Shown here piece after piece: positions 44,754 to 54,600 of a DNA stretch of 60,785 nt; the first letter of the stretch is position 1; each line of letters starts with the position of its first letter. The stretch spans positions 1 to 60,785 of the forward strand of contig JAFUAB010000003.1 in the NCBI GenBank assembly GCA_017460885.1. Direction: 5' to 3'. The notes below the pieces were generated by a model that did not search any database, was not told where the DNA came from, and saw nothing but the letters and a program-made list of their open reading frames with translations. A program made the position numbers and the translations under genes. Origin of the DNA: Lachnospiraceae bacterium. Its GTDB lineage: Bacteria; Bacillota; Clostridia; Lachnospirales; Lachnospiraceae.

Positions 44754-45832
44754 CAGTCAATTCCCCTTTCATGGCTCTTTTCGATGGCTTCCCAGAGTCC
44801 GTTGATATATGCAGCGCCCAACGCCCTGTCATATAGACCGTATCCGGGCATAGCCACTTCGTCCCAGATCATACGTCCGTGATCGGGGCGTACAGGTCCG
44901 TCGAATCCGATATCATACAACGCCTTCACTATCTCATACATATCGAAGCTACCGTCTCTCGACAGATGGGCCGCTTCCTCAAAGTCGGTAGGCGAATTGA
45001 ATTTAAGATTGCGGACATGGGCAAAATGCAGTCTTCCCTTCAGTGATCTGATCATTGCCGGCAGGTCGTTTTCAAGATTTGTTCCGTATGAACCCGAGCA
45101 GAAGGTGACGCCGTTGTGAGGATCGTCTACCATCTTCATCATACGATCGATATTCTTCTGATTGATTATGATACGGGGAAGACCGAATACGCTCCAGGCG
45201 GGATCATCGGGATGAATCGCCATTTTGATGTCATACTCATTGCAAACCGGCATTATCCTCTCAAGGAAGTATTTCAGATTGGCAAAGAGCTTCTCATCAT
45301 CCACGTCCCTGTATAGTTCAAACAGTTCTTTGACTCTGGCCATACGCTCCGGTTCCCAGCCGGGCATGACCGTTCCGTTGGTGTCGCCCGCTATGGATTC
45401 AAACATTTTCTCCGGATCCAGAGCATCAACCGCTTCCTGAGTATAGGCCAGCACGGTCGATCCGTCGGGACGTACTCTGGCAAGCTCTGTCCTGGTCCAG
45501 TCAAAGACCGGCATGAAATTGTAGCATACCAGATGAATGTCCTCTTCACCCAGCCTCTTCAGTGTCTCGATATAATTATCGATATACTGCTCCCTGTCGG
45601 GGGTCCCAACCTTGATGGCCTCGTGAATGTTCACGCTCTCTATTCCGGAGATATGAAGGCCGGCATCCTCTACCTCTTTTTTGATAGCGCGGATCCTCTC
45701 CGTGGGCCAGAGGTCTCCGGCAGGTATATCATACAGGGTCGTGATAACTCCCGTCACTCCGGGGATCTGTCTGATCTGTCTGGGGGTCACGGTATCAAAT
45801 CCAGTACCGTACCAGCGCAATGTCATTTCCAT
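44753..45832 (-). CDS. uxuA: Mannonate dehydratase
   Basis: The 359-aa metal-dependent TIM-barrel enzyme converts D-mannonate to 2-keto-3-deoxygluconate. Recognisable blocks are MTLRWYGTGFDTVTPRQIRQ, GIESVNIHEAIKVG, MAIHPDDPAWSVFGLPRI, FCSGSYGTNLEN, HFAHVRN and GPVRPDHGRM, with the expected His and Cys metal ligands. The ATG at 45832 has GGAGG 6 nt upstream; a TTG two codons earlier is less likely. It leads the uxuA-uxuB pair. The rest of the pathway (uxaC, kdgK, kdgA) is not in the window. Confidence 0.95.
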   Translation of the reverse strand: MEMTLRWYGTGFDTVTPRQIRQIPGVTGVITTLYDIPAGDLWPTERIRAIKKEVEDAGLHISGIESVNIHEAIKVGTPDREQYIDNYIETLKRLGEEDIHLVCYNFMPVFDWTRTELARVRPDGSTVLAYTQEAVDALDPEKMFESIAGDTNGTVMPGWEPERMARVKELFELYRDVDDEKLFANLKYFLERIMPVCNEYDIKMAIHPDDPAWSVFGLPRIIINQKNIDRMMKMVDDPHNGVTFCSGSYGTNLENDLPAMIRSLKGRLHFAHVRNLKFNSPTDFEEAAHLSRDGSFDMYEIVKALYDIGFDGPVRPDHGRMIWDEVAMPGYGLYDRALGAAYINGLWEAIEKSHERGID

Positions 45833-45884
45833 ACACAACCTCCAATAGGATCTGTTACTGAATAACTTTTAATTCTGAACTACT

Positions 45885-45898
45885 CCAATGCACATTGG
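45885..45898. promoter_or_regulatory. Small palindrome upstream of uxuA, possible GntR-type operator
   Basis: CCAATG-CA-CATTGG is a 6-bp inverted repeat 53 bp upstream of the uxuA start. Spacing and position suit a GntR-family hexuronate regulator such as UxuR, but the sequence is short and no regulator gene is nearby. Confidence 0.35.
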
Positions 45899-45940
45899 TT
45901 TTGATGCCAAAGCATCGCAGTATTTTCTAATAATAGTCAA

Positions 45941-45966
45941 ACTGCCGCACCAAACGGTACGGCAGT
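45941..45966 (-). terminator. Terminator of pckA
   Basis: On the minus strand ACTGCCG-TACC and GGTG-CGGCAGT form an 11-position stem around GTTT, followed by TTGACTATTATT. Confidence 0.75.
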
Positions 45967-46048
45967 CGATATTTATATATGCTGATATACTACACGGCGA
46001 TCATACTGTTTCCGGGTAAACCTGTACAGTATACCGCTGTATGTCCGA

Positions 46049-47659
46049 TTACAGCTGAGGACCTGCCTTAACAAGTGCCTTACCTGCATCATTGCCTTCA
46101 TACTTAACGAAGTTCTTCTGGAAGCGGCCTGCAAGATCCTTAGCCTTGGTCTCCCACTCTGAAGCATCTGCGTATGTATCTCTGGGATCAAGGATCGCAG
46201 GATCAACACCGGGAAGCTCTGTAGGAACAACGAAGTTAAAGTAAGGAATTGTCTTGGTAGGAGCCTTGAGAACATCGCCGTTAAGGATGGCATCGATGAT
46301 ACCTCTCGTATCCTTGATGGAGATTCTCTTGCCGGTTCCGTTCCATCCGGTGTTAACCAGATAAGCCTTAGCTCCGCTCTTCTGCATCTTCTTAACAAGC
46401 TCCTCACCGTACTTGGTAGGATGAAGCTCAAGGAATGCCTGACCAAAGCATGCTGAGAAGGTAGGAGTAGGCTCGGTGATACCGCGCTCTGTACCTGCCA
46501 GCTTAGCCGTAAATCCGCTCAGGAAATAGTACTGTGTCTGCTCGGGATCAAGGATCGATACCGGAGGAAGTACTCCGAAAGCGTCTGCCGAAAGGAAGAT
46601 CACGTTCTCGGCTGCGGGGCCGGAAGAAATCTTGTTAACATTCTTAGCGATCTTCTCGATGTGCTCGATAGGATAAGATACACGTGTATTCTCGGTTACG
46701 CTCTTGTCGGCGAAATCGATCTTGCCGTCAGCATCCACTGTAACGTTCTCAAGCAGAGCGTTTCTCTTGATGGCATTGTAGATATCGGGCTCTGAATCCT
46801 TATCAAGGTTGATAACCTTAGCATAGCAGCCACCCTCAAGGTTGAATACACCATTATCATCCCAGCCGTGCTCGTCATCACCGATGAGAAGTCTCTTGGG
46901 ATCGGTTGAAAGTGTGGTCTTACCTGTTCCTGACAGACCGAAGAAGATAGCCGTATGCTTGCCTTCCATATCCGTGTTGGCCGAGCAGTGCATTGAAGCC
47001 ATGCCCTTAAGAGGAAGGAAGTAATTCATCATGGAGAACATACCCTTCTTCATCTCGCCGCCGTACCAGGTATTGAGGATAACCTGCTCCTTGGATGTGA
47101 TGTTGAAAGCTACGCAGGTCTCTGAGTTAAGACCGAGTTCCTGATAGTTGTCAACCTTAGCCTTGGAGGCGGTATATACCATAAAATCAGGCTTGAAGGA
47201 AGCAAGTTCATCCTCTGAAGGCTGGATGAACATATTCTTTACGAAATGTGCCTGCCATGCAACTTCCATAATGAAACGAACTGCCATACGAGTATCCTTG
47301 TTGGCACCGCAGAAAGCATCAACCACGAAAAGTCTCTTGCCGGAAAGCTCCTTCTTTGCAAGCTCCTTAACGGTCTCCCAGGTCTTCTGATCCATGGGAT
47401 GGTTGTCGTTCTTGTAATCATCGGAAGTCCACCAAACAGTATCCTTGGAGTTCTCATCCATAACAATATACTTGTCCTTAGGGGAACGTCCGGTGTAAAC
47501 ACCTGTCATAACGTTAACGGCATCAAGCTCCGTCAGAGTACCCTTGTCATAGCCTGTAAGCTCGGGCTTCATCTCCTCCTCATACAGCAACTCGTATGAA
47601 GGATTGTAAACGATCTCCTTGACATCATTGATGCCATACTGTGTTAAATCAATTGACAT
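46049..47659 (-). CDS. pckA: ATP-dependent phosphoenolpyruvate carboxykinase
   Basis: The 536-aa enzyme links oxaloacetate and PEP; in anaerobes it often runs toward oxaloacetate to make ATP and succinate. The P-loop is [11 protein letters not shown], with the metal/ATP region [14 protein letters not shown], the N-terminal [13 protein letters not shown] block and [14 protein letters not shown] near the end. The start at 47659 ([10 protein letters not shown]) follows GAGGAG at 9 nt; the longer ORF would include untranslated leader. A good promoter lies 70-95 bp upstream. Confidence 0.97.
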   Translation of the reverse strand: MSIDLTQYGINDVKEIVYNPSYELLYEEEMKPELTGYDKGTLTELDAVNVMTGVYTGRSPKDKYIVMDENSKDTVWWTSDDYKNDNHPMDQKTWETVKELAKKELSGKRLFVVDAFCGANKDTRMAVRFIMEVAWQAHFVKNMFIQPSEDELASFKPDFMVYTASKAKVDNYQELGLNSETCVAFNITSKEQVILNTWYGGEMKKGMFSMMNYFLPLKGMASMHCSANTDMEGKHTAIFFGLSGTGKTTLSTDPKRLLIGDDEHGWDDNGVFNLEGGCYAKVINLDKDSEPDIYNAIKRNALLENVTVDADGKIDFADKSVTENTRVSYPIEHIEKIAKNVNKISSGPAAENVIFLSADAFGVLPPVSILDPEQTQYYFLSGFTAKLAGTERGITEPTPTFSACFGQAFLELHPTKYGEELVKKMQKSGAKAYLVNTGWNGTGKRISIKDTRGIIDAILNGDVLKAPTKTIPYFNFVVPTELPGVDPAILDPRDTYADASEWETKAKDLAGRFQKNFVKYEGNDAGKALVKAGPQL

Positions 47660-47726
47660 GTTATCTTCTCCTCTTCTAAAAAAGTTTAACTGTTTCAATG
47701 GCGTTCTTTCACGCCCACCGTCCTCT

Positions 47727-47755
47727 ATAATATATCTTTTTGGGCCTGTTAGCAA
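47727..47755 (-). promoter_or_regulatory. Promoter of pckA
   Basis: TTGCTA (47755-47750), a 17-bp spacer and TATTAT (47732-47727) on the minus strand give a start near 47720 and a ~60-nt leader that contains a small GGCGT/ACGCC hairpin. Confidence 0.65.
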
Positions 47756-47816
47756 TATTAAACTTGTTAAATTATAGTGAACAAAATATCACAGATTGAG
47801 ATCTGCCGCATTATCC

Positions 47817-48067
47817 GGTTACCTGCAGATTCCCCCGTTTTGGCTATTGCTGATGGTAACGCGCACTCTCTCCGGGCCACGGTTACCTGCAGATTCCCCG
47901 TTTTGGCTATTGCTGATGGTAACGCTCTCGCTCTCCGGTCCCCGGTTACCTGCAAATTCCCTGTTTTGGCTATTTCTGATGGTAACGCTCTCACTCGCCG
48001 GGCCTCGATTACCTGCAGATTCCCTGTTTTGGCTATTGCTGATGGTAACGCGCGTGCTCACCGGCAC
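47817..48067. repeat. Four tandem 63-64-bp repeats between pckA and the M24 peptidase gene
   Basis: Units start at 47817, 47881, 47944 and 48007. Each reads GGTTACCTGCAGATTCCC, then GTTTTGGCTATTGCTGATGG and TAACGC, then ~15 variable bases. GTTACC and GGTAAC are inverted repeats within each unit, so each could fold as a hairpin. Several frames stay open through the array, but I see no ribosome site or plausible protein. With copy C of the 160-bp element it fills the 650-bp gap. Confidence 0.9.
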
Positions 48068-48104
48068 ACGCCGAAGACTGCTATCAGCCTAGCGCCGGAA
48101 ACGC

Positions 48105-48264
48105 TTAGGAACTGTAGCAGAATTACTTAGGCATTTCACGCAGGATGCTTTTTCGATAACAAAGAAGAAAACGCAGCCATAGCGGGCTATGGCGAGGCTT
48201 TCTGATGCAGATATCTTGAAAGCAGACAAGCGAAATGACTAAATTAATTCGCTACAGTTCCTTA
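48105..48264 (+). repeat. 160-bp palindromic element, copy C (complete)
   Basis: The ends TTAGGAACTGTAGC and GCTACAGTTCCTTA form ~33-bp imperfect terminal inverted repeats. The centre has the hairpin GCCATAG/CTATGGC flanked by GAAGAAAACGCA and GAGGCTTTCTGA. The length, 160 bp, equals copy D. The terminal arms resemble each other more within this copy than they resemble copy D. From 48265 to 48311 there is a small GTAAAC/GTTTAC hairpin and nothing else. Confidence 0.88.
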
Positions 48265-48311
48265 CCCAGTGCGGTAAACATTTAGTCAGCGTTTACCCCA
48301 GAATACCACAT

Positions 48312-50138
48312 TTACAATAACGGTCTCGTGGCCTCAAACAGCCAGTCCCGTTCTTCCTCTGTCTGCATATAAGGGATGATTTTCTCGTACACTCCCTCAT
48401 GGTATTCATTCAGCAGTTCTATATCCGAAGGTTCCATGTAATCCGTGTCTATCAGATCCAGATCGATGGGAACCCAGGTCAGATGTTCAAACCTGAGGAA
48501 TGTTCCGTCAGTGGTCTTCTGATCCTCAACTATCTCAAGGATATTTTCGGTACGGATACCGTATTCGCCCTTAATATATACTCCGGGTTCATCCGATACG
48601 ATCATGCCGGGCTTCAGTACCGCTTCCCTGATATCCTCCGAATATTTGGGACTGATCCTCTGCGGTCCGGTATGCACACCAAGCATATAACCTACTCCGT
48701 GTCCCGTGCCGCATTTATAATCAGAACCGAATCTCCAGAGCGGCTCTCTGGCAAGTACATCCAGACTCCTGCCGGTGCATCCCGACAAAAAAACCGCGCC
48801 TGCCAGTCTCAGCATACCGACGCAGACCAGCGTAAAGGACTTCTTCATTTCATCGGTAACCGGACCGACCGCGATGGTACGTGTAACATCCGTCGTACCG
48901 CCGTCGTATTGACCGCCGCTGTCCACGAGATACATCCCCTCTGGTCTGATCACCGAACAGTTATCCTTGTCCGCGGAATAATGCATCATAGCCGCATTCG
49001 ATCCGTATGCGCTGATGGTTTCAAACGAAAGATCGTAGCAGCCTTCATTCTCAAGTCTCATACCGTCAAGCTTAAGGGCAGCGGTATATTCATCCATTCC
49101 CTGATTCGCATACTGTGTCTTCATCAGATAGAGGAATCTGGTAAGCGCGGCGCTGTCCCTCGTATATACATCCCTGATCATACCGATCTCGGTATCGTTT
49201 TTGCAGGCTTCCATCATCTCTGTCGGATTAGTTATGTCAACCAATTTAGTCCTGCTTTCCAACAGACTGTATATACCGTAATTGGATCTGCGCGAATCAA
49301 TCATCAGCTTCGCCGGAAGCTCCCTGCCAGACATAAAATCAAGCACATCACCATACGGTCTGATGATGATCCCCTCCGATACCAGGCTGTTTCTCGCGGC
49401 ATCGGTAAGGGCTTCGATATTGATAAAGATCACGCATTCCGTCAGAGTCACATACAGATACGACAATGCCACGGGGGAATACTCGATATCGCCTCCGCGC
49501 AGATTTGTCGTCCACATGATATCGTCAAGAGAAGAAAGCATGAAGCCTTCCGCCTTCTTCTTTTGCATCTCCACCCTGATCCTTTTCAGCTTGGACGTAA
49601 TGCTCTCACCTGTCAGATAAAAGCCGAGTGAGATCACAGGCTCCGATGAAAGCTCCGGACGATCCGTCCAGATCTCATCAGTCAGGTCCAGATCACAACG
49701 CATAAATGCGCCCTTTTCCTCGATCTCCTCCCTGAGCTTCTTACCGGTGCGCGCATTAAGCACCCTTCCGTCGCAGCCGAAGGTCTCACCGGATCTGAGT
49801 TTGGACACAATGTACTCGGAATACGTCGGAACACCTTCCTCTCCCATCCTGTACATCTCGATCCCTGAACCCCTAAGTTCCCTTTCGGCCTGGATAAAGT
49901 AACGTCCGTCTGTCCAAAGCACCGCCTCGTCCATGGTTACCGCCAGGATCCCGTTGGATCCCGTGAAGCCCGACATGTATTCGCGGCATTTAAAATAATC
50001 CCCGATATACTCGGAGTCGTGAAAATCCGAATCGGGGATCAGATATACAGCGATCCCTTCCCGCTGCATTAACCCTCTCAGGGTCTTTATACGGGAAGGG
50101 ACATTTTCATTTAAAATATTTATATTATCCGTACTCAT
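48312..50138 (-). CDS. M24-family Xaa-Pro aminopeptidase (long form)
   Basis: This 608-aa metallopeptidase cleaves N-terminal residues before proline. It has two creatinase-like N-terminal domains (~1-320) and a pita-bread catalytic domain with the metal ligands in YLVDSGGQYDGGTTDVTRT (two Asp), GTGHGVGYMLGVH (His), DEPGVYIKGEYG (Glu) and RTENI (Glu). A C-terminal extension is typical of the ~600-aa form. Its start overlaps the stop of the EAL-HDOD gene by 4 bp, so the pair is coupled. Confidence 0.93.
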   Translation of the reverse strand: MSTDNINILNENVPSRIKTLRGLMQREGIAVYLIPDSDFHDSEYIGDYFKCREYMSGFTGSNGILAVTMDEAVLWTDGRYFIQAERELRGSGIEMYRMGEEGVPTYSEYIVSKLRSGETFGCDGRVLNARTGKKLREEIEEKGAFMRCDLDLTDEIWTDRPELSSEPVISLGFYLTGESITSKLKRIRVEMQKKKAEGFMLSSLDDIMWTTNLRGGDIEYSPVALSYLYVTLTECVIFINIEALTDAARNSLVSEGIIIRPYGDVLDFMSGRELPAKLMIDSRRSNYGIYSLLESRTKLVDITNPTEMMEACKNDTEIGMIRDVYTRDSAALTRFLYLMKTQYANQGMDEYTAALKLDGMRLENEGCYDLSFETISAYGSNAAMMHYSADKDNCSVIRPEGMYLVDSGGQYDGGTTDVTRTIAVGPVTDEMKKSFTLVCVGMLRLAGAVFLSGCTGRSLDVLAREPLWRFGSDYKCGTGHGVGYMLGVHTGPQRISPKYSEDIREAVLKPGMIVSDEPGVYIKGEYGIRTENILEIVEDQKTTDGTFLRFEHLTWVPIDLDLIDTDYMEPSDIELLNEYHEGVYEKIIPYMQTEEERDWLFEATRPLL

Positions 50139-51379
50139 TTTTGGTTGTTATTCTCTGTCAGTCCGAACATCTCATGGTACCACTGCAGGGACTCGATATA
50201 CTTGGATGAAACCTGTTTCTCGGAGATGTCTCTCAGCAGCATTAGTCTGGAAACCTCGGACCAGTTGGCATTCTCATAAGCTCTGATGAAATCGTAGACT
50301 ATTGAATACTTGCCGTTGCCGGTAAGCAGTGTTTCCTTGATATCCTTGGATACAAGAACCATGTCAAGAGCTTCGGACATAGGCTTGTCAAGCATGATAT
50401 CCAACATACTGAACAGACCCATCAGGAAAAGCTCTTCGGAATCTACCGCCGAGCCGAACAACGGAGCCAGCTCCTGTGCAAATTTGGCTCTGATCATGAC
50501 CATACGGATGATCTCATTGGGTCTGTCTGCACAGAGTGCCTCGGTAACTGCAGTATTGATCCATTTCTTCAGTTCCTTCTGTCCTATCATCGCACAGGCA
50601 TGTTTGACTGATGTGATCTCGGAGTTTCTGGACAGACGATTCGCTATCTTCAAAAGAGAGATGACCAATGCGGCATCACGACTGATAACATCGGCGGCAT
50701 CGCCGAGATCAAAATCGATATCGTTGATGACATTCAGCAATTCGATATAGTTGACCTTCAACGGAGCGATCTCGGTATCTGTCTTCACTACCGGGATACG
50801 GAAGAACTCGCCCTCGTAATACTTATATCCGCCGATCTCGGTAAGCTTGTCGAAATCCTCCTGTGAATTGACATTGACAGCACAGAGTTCGATGTTGGGG
50901 AACAACTTGCTGAAATAGATACGCGCCTTGGAAATATCTATCCTGGCATGATTGAGAAGCACGTAGTCCAGTTGCTTGAGGATGGGCGTATACGCCTCAA
51001 AATCACTGACATTAAGCTTGCGCATAGCCAGCTTGAAACCCTGACTCTTGAGGACCTCGATACGTTTAATGATATCATCGGTAGGCTTGATCCTGGTGCT
51101 GAGAAGCAGGACAACTCTGTCATTTGGAACCCTGCATTGTCCGGCTATATCGGAATAAATGGAGACATTGTTAACCTCCACGAATACCTCTCTGTCATCG
51201 GACAGCGTCTCGATACCGATACTGTTAAGCACCTCAAGACCATCAATGGTTCCGGCGCCGTCAAAAGCTGCGATACCGATGGAAGTAGGATTAAGAAGAT
51301 AATTATCCTTAAGTGTAAACAACGAATAAGCAGTAACGCTCTTTGTTTCATCAAACAACGGAATAAGAGTTGAAAGCAT
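50135..51379 (-). CDS. Degenerate EAL plus HDOD signalling protein (YuxH-like)
   Basis: This 414-aa cytoplasmic protein has an N-terminal EAL-like domain (1-205). It lacks the catalytic EAL motif (VTAYSLF stands in that place) and the metal-binding acids, so it is unlikely to hydrolyse c-di-GMP. The C-terminal HDOD domain (~210-400) has VISRDAALVISLLKIANRL and the SVKHACAMIGQKELKKWI block. Such proteins act as c-di-GMP-linked adaptors in motility or stress. GGAGGTGACGGG precedes the ATG. It diverges from the activase gene. Confidence 0.88.
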   Translation of the reverse strand: MLSTLIPLFDETKSVTAYSLFTLKDNYLLNPTSIGIAAFDGAGTIDGLEVLNSIGIETLSDDREVFVEVNNVSIYSDIAGQCRVPNDRVVLLLSTRIKPTDDIIKRIEVLKSQGFKLAMRKLNVSDFEAYTPILKQLDYVLLNHARIDISKARIYFSKLFPNIELCAVNVNSQEDFDKLTEIGGYKYYEGEFFRIPVVKTDTEIAPLKVNYIELLNVINDIDFDLGDAADVISRDAALVISLLKIANRLSRNSEITSVKHACAMIGQKELKKWINTAVTEALCADRPNEIIRMVMIRAKFAQELAPLFGSAVDSEELFLMGLFSMLDIMLDKPMSEALDMVLVSKDIKETLLTGNGKYSIVYDFIRAYENANWSEVSRLMLLRDISEKQVSSKYIESLQWYHEMFGLTENNNQK

Positions 51380-51524
51380 CCCGTCACCTCCTTTTTTATG
51401 TCTGAGGCCTCTGTCATAATCGAAAAAGCCCGCATATCGTAAGCGAACACACTTACAAAATCATTCTATCACAAACTAACGAATATGTCCTGTTTTCTTT
51501 ATAAAAATGTAATAATTCTGTCAA

Positions 51525-51553
51525 TTGCAATTTGATATCCGCGGTCATATAAT
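51525..51553 (+). promoter_or_regulatory. Promoter of the activase-fusion gene
   Basis: TTGCAA (51525-51530), a 17-bp spacer and TATAAT (51548-51553) lie 48 bp upstream of the ATG. AAAGGAAAC near 51586-51592 is a usable ribosome site. Confidence 0.75.
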
Positions 51554-51600
51554 TTGCTTTGTGTGCATTAATATAAATAAGAAAAAAGGAAACTGACATC

Positions 51601-54600
51601 ATGGACTACTCATTGGGAATAGATATAGGTTCAACAACGGTCAAGATCGCTATACTCGACGAAGATGGCACTCTGGTCTTCTCGGACTACGTGAGACATT
51701 TTGCCGATATCCAGAATGCACTTAAGGGGCTGTTGGATAAAGCATCCGACAGACTCGGCAACATCACTCTCCATCCGATGATCACAGGCTCCGGCGGTCT
51801 TACCCTTGCCAATCATCTGAAGGTTCCTTTTACACAGGAAGTCATAGCCGTTGCGGAAACTCTTCAGAAATACGCTCCCCAGACCGACGTTGCAATAGAG
51901 CTCGGAGGTGAGGATGCCAAGATCATATATTTTGAGGATGGTAATGTCGAGCAGCGTATGAACGGTATATGTGCCGGAGGCACCGGATCCTTTATCGACC
52001 AGATGGCATCACTGCTCCAGACCGATGCCTCGGGGCTGAACGAATTTGCCCGGGATTACAGATCGCTCTATAACATCGCGGCCAGATGCGGAGTATTCGC
52101 CAAAACCGATATCCAGCCTCTTATCAACGAAGGGGCCACCAAGGAGGATCTTTCCGCTTCCATCCTGCAGGCCGTTGTAAACCAGACCATCTCCGGCCTG
52201 GCCTGCGGCAAACCGATACGGGGACATGTGGCTTTTCTGGGAGGTCCTCTGCACTTTCTGGACCAGCTGCGTGCGGCATTTATCCGCACGCTCAATCTCG
52301 ATGACGAACACGTTATATATACCGACAATTCACACCTTTTTGCCGCAATGGGCAGTGCACTGTGTGCGGATGATAAGGTCTCATATACGATGGATGAGAT
52401 GAAGGACAAGCTTTCATCAAAGATCCATATGGACTTTGAGGTAGCCCGACTGGATCCGCTGTTTAAGGATCAGGCCGAATATAACGCCTTTATCGACAGG
52501 CAGGGCAGATATAAGGTAAAACGTGCAGACTTAAGCACATATTCCGGCAAGGTATTTCTGGGTATCGACGCCGGATCTACCACTACCAAGACCGCCCTCA
52601 TCGGAGAGGACGGCTCGCTCCTGTATTCATTTTATTCGAGCAATGACGGTTCACCGCTAAAGACCTGTATCAGATCCATCAGGGAGATCAACGAGCTTCT
52701 TCCGGATACCGCCAAGATCGTCCGCTCATGCTCTACCGGATATGGCGAGGCTCTGATCAAGGCCGCCCTGATGCTGGACGACGGCGAGGTAGAGACCGTT
52801 GCCCATTACAAAGCCGCCGCTTTTTTTGACCCGGACGTGGATTGTATCCTGGATATCGGCGGTCAGGACATGAAATGCATCAAGATCAAGGATCATACTG
52901 TAGATACCGTACAGCTCAACGAGGCATGCTCCTCCGGATGCGGTTCGTTCATCGAGACCTTTGCCAAATCACTTGATTTCTCCGTAGAGGATTTTGCAAA
53001 GGAGGCGCTATTTGCAAAGCATCCTATAGATCTGGGAACAAGATGTACCGTATTCATGAATTCCAAGGTCAAGCAGGCTCAGAAGGAAGGAGCCGAAGTA
53101 TCGGATATTTCCGCCGGACTGGCCTATTCGGTTATCAAAAATGCCCTGTTTAAGGTTATCAAGGTCTCCGATGCCTCATCGCTCGGAAAGCATATAGTCG
53201 CCCAGGGAGGAACCTTCTACAACGACGCGGTACTCAAGAGCTTTGAGGCTGTCGCCGGTGTTGAGGTGATCCGACCGGATATCGCGGGAATAATGGGAGC
53301 CTTCGGTGCGGCCCTGATCGCACGAGAAAGGTATGAATCCGGATACCGCACAACCATGCTGTCGATCCCCGAGATCGAGGCTCTCAAATACGAAACCAGC
53401 ATGGCCAAATGCAAGGGATGCACCAACAGCTGCCGTCTGACCATCAACAGATTCTCCGGAGGAAGACAGTTCATCTCGGGCAACCGTTGTGAACGCGGAC
53501 TCGGTAAGGAAAAGAAAAACACCGGAATTCCGAATCTGTTTGAATACAAGATCAAAAGGATATTCGATTACGAACCGCTCGAGGAGGACAAGGCTGCGAG
53601 AGGGACCGTAGGTATACCCAGAGTACTGAACATGTACGAGAATTATCCGTTCTGGGCCACATTCTTTAAAGAGCTCGGATACCGTGTGGTGCTCTCTCCT
53701 CTTACCACACGTAAGATATATGAACTGGGCATAGAATCGATACCCTCGGAATCGGAATGCTATCCAGCCAAGCTTGCCCACGGACATATAGCGTGGCTGA
53801 TCAGTCAGAACGTGGACTTCATATTCTATCCCGGCCTTTTCTACGAGAGGGACGAGGTCGAGGGAAGCACCAATCACTACAACTGTCCGATCGTAACCTC
53901 CTATTCCGAGAACATCAAAAACAATGTGGAAGAGATAACCGGAGGCAAGGTAAGACTCCGCAATCCCTTTATGTCATACAAGAGTCTTCAGACGGTTACG
54001 CAGGCTCTCGTCGATGAATTCAGGGAACTGCCGGTCAGTGAGATCACCAATGCAGCCGCGAAAGCATGGGACGAACAGGCAAGGGCGCGCAAAGATGTTA
54101 CCGATGCCGGCAACCGTGCCCTTAAGTATATCGAAGAAAACAACATCCACGGAATAGTTCTGGCAGGACGTCCGTATCATCTGGATCCCGAGATCAATCA
54201 CGGAATCCCGGAACTGATCACATCCTACGGATTTGCGGTCCTTACCGAGGATTCGGTATCGCATCTGGGCAAGCCCGACAGGCCTCTGATCGTTTCGGAC
54301 CAGTGGATGTACCACTCCAGACTATATGCGGCAGCAAGCTTTGTCGGTACCAGAGATGATCTGGATCTGGTACAGCTCAATTCCTTCGGCTGCGGACTGG
54401 ATGCGGTAACAACCGATCAGGTAAACGATATCCTCGCAGCACACGGCAAGATCTATACATGCCTCAAGATCGATGAGATCAATAATCTCGGAGCTGCCAG
54501 GATCCGTATCAGATCACTGATAAGCGCCATAGCCGAGCGGAAACGTAACGGCAAGTTCAGTCATGAGGGCAATGCCGCTCATAACAGGGTTCTGTTCACC

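Noticed and set aside
47817-48067. CRISPR array
   Set aside because: Units are 63-64 bp with most of the unit conserved; the variable ~15 bp are too short for spacers, and no cas genes are present.
47777-48130. Open reading frames on both strands through the tandem repeats (up to 117 codons)
   Set aside because: They stay open because the unit is close to 63 bp and lacks stops. There is no ribosome site, the products are low-complexity repeats and several frames are equally open.
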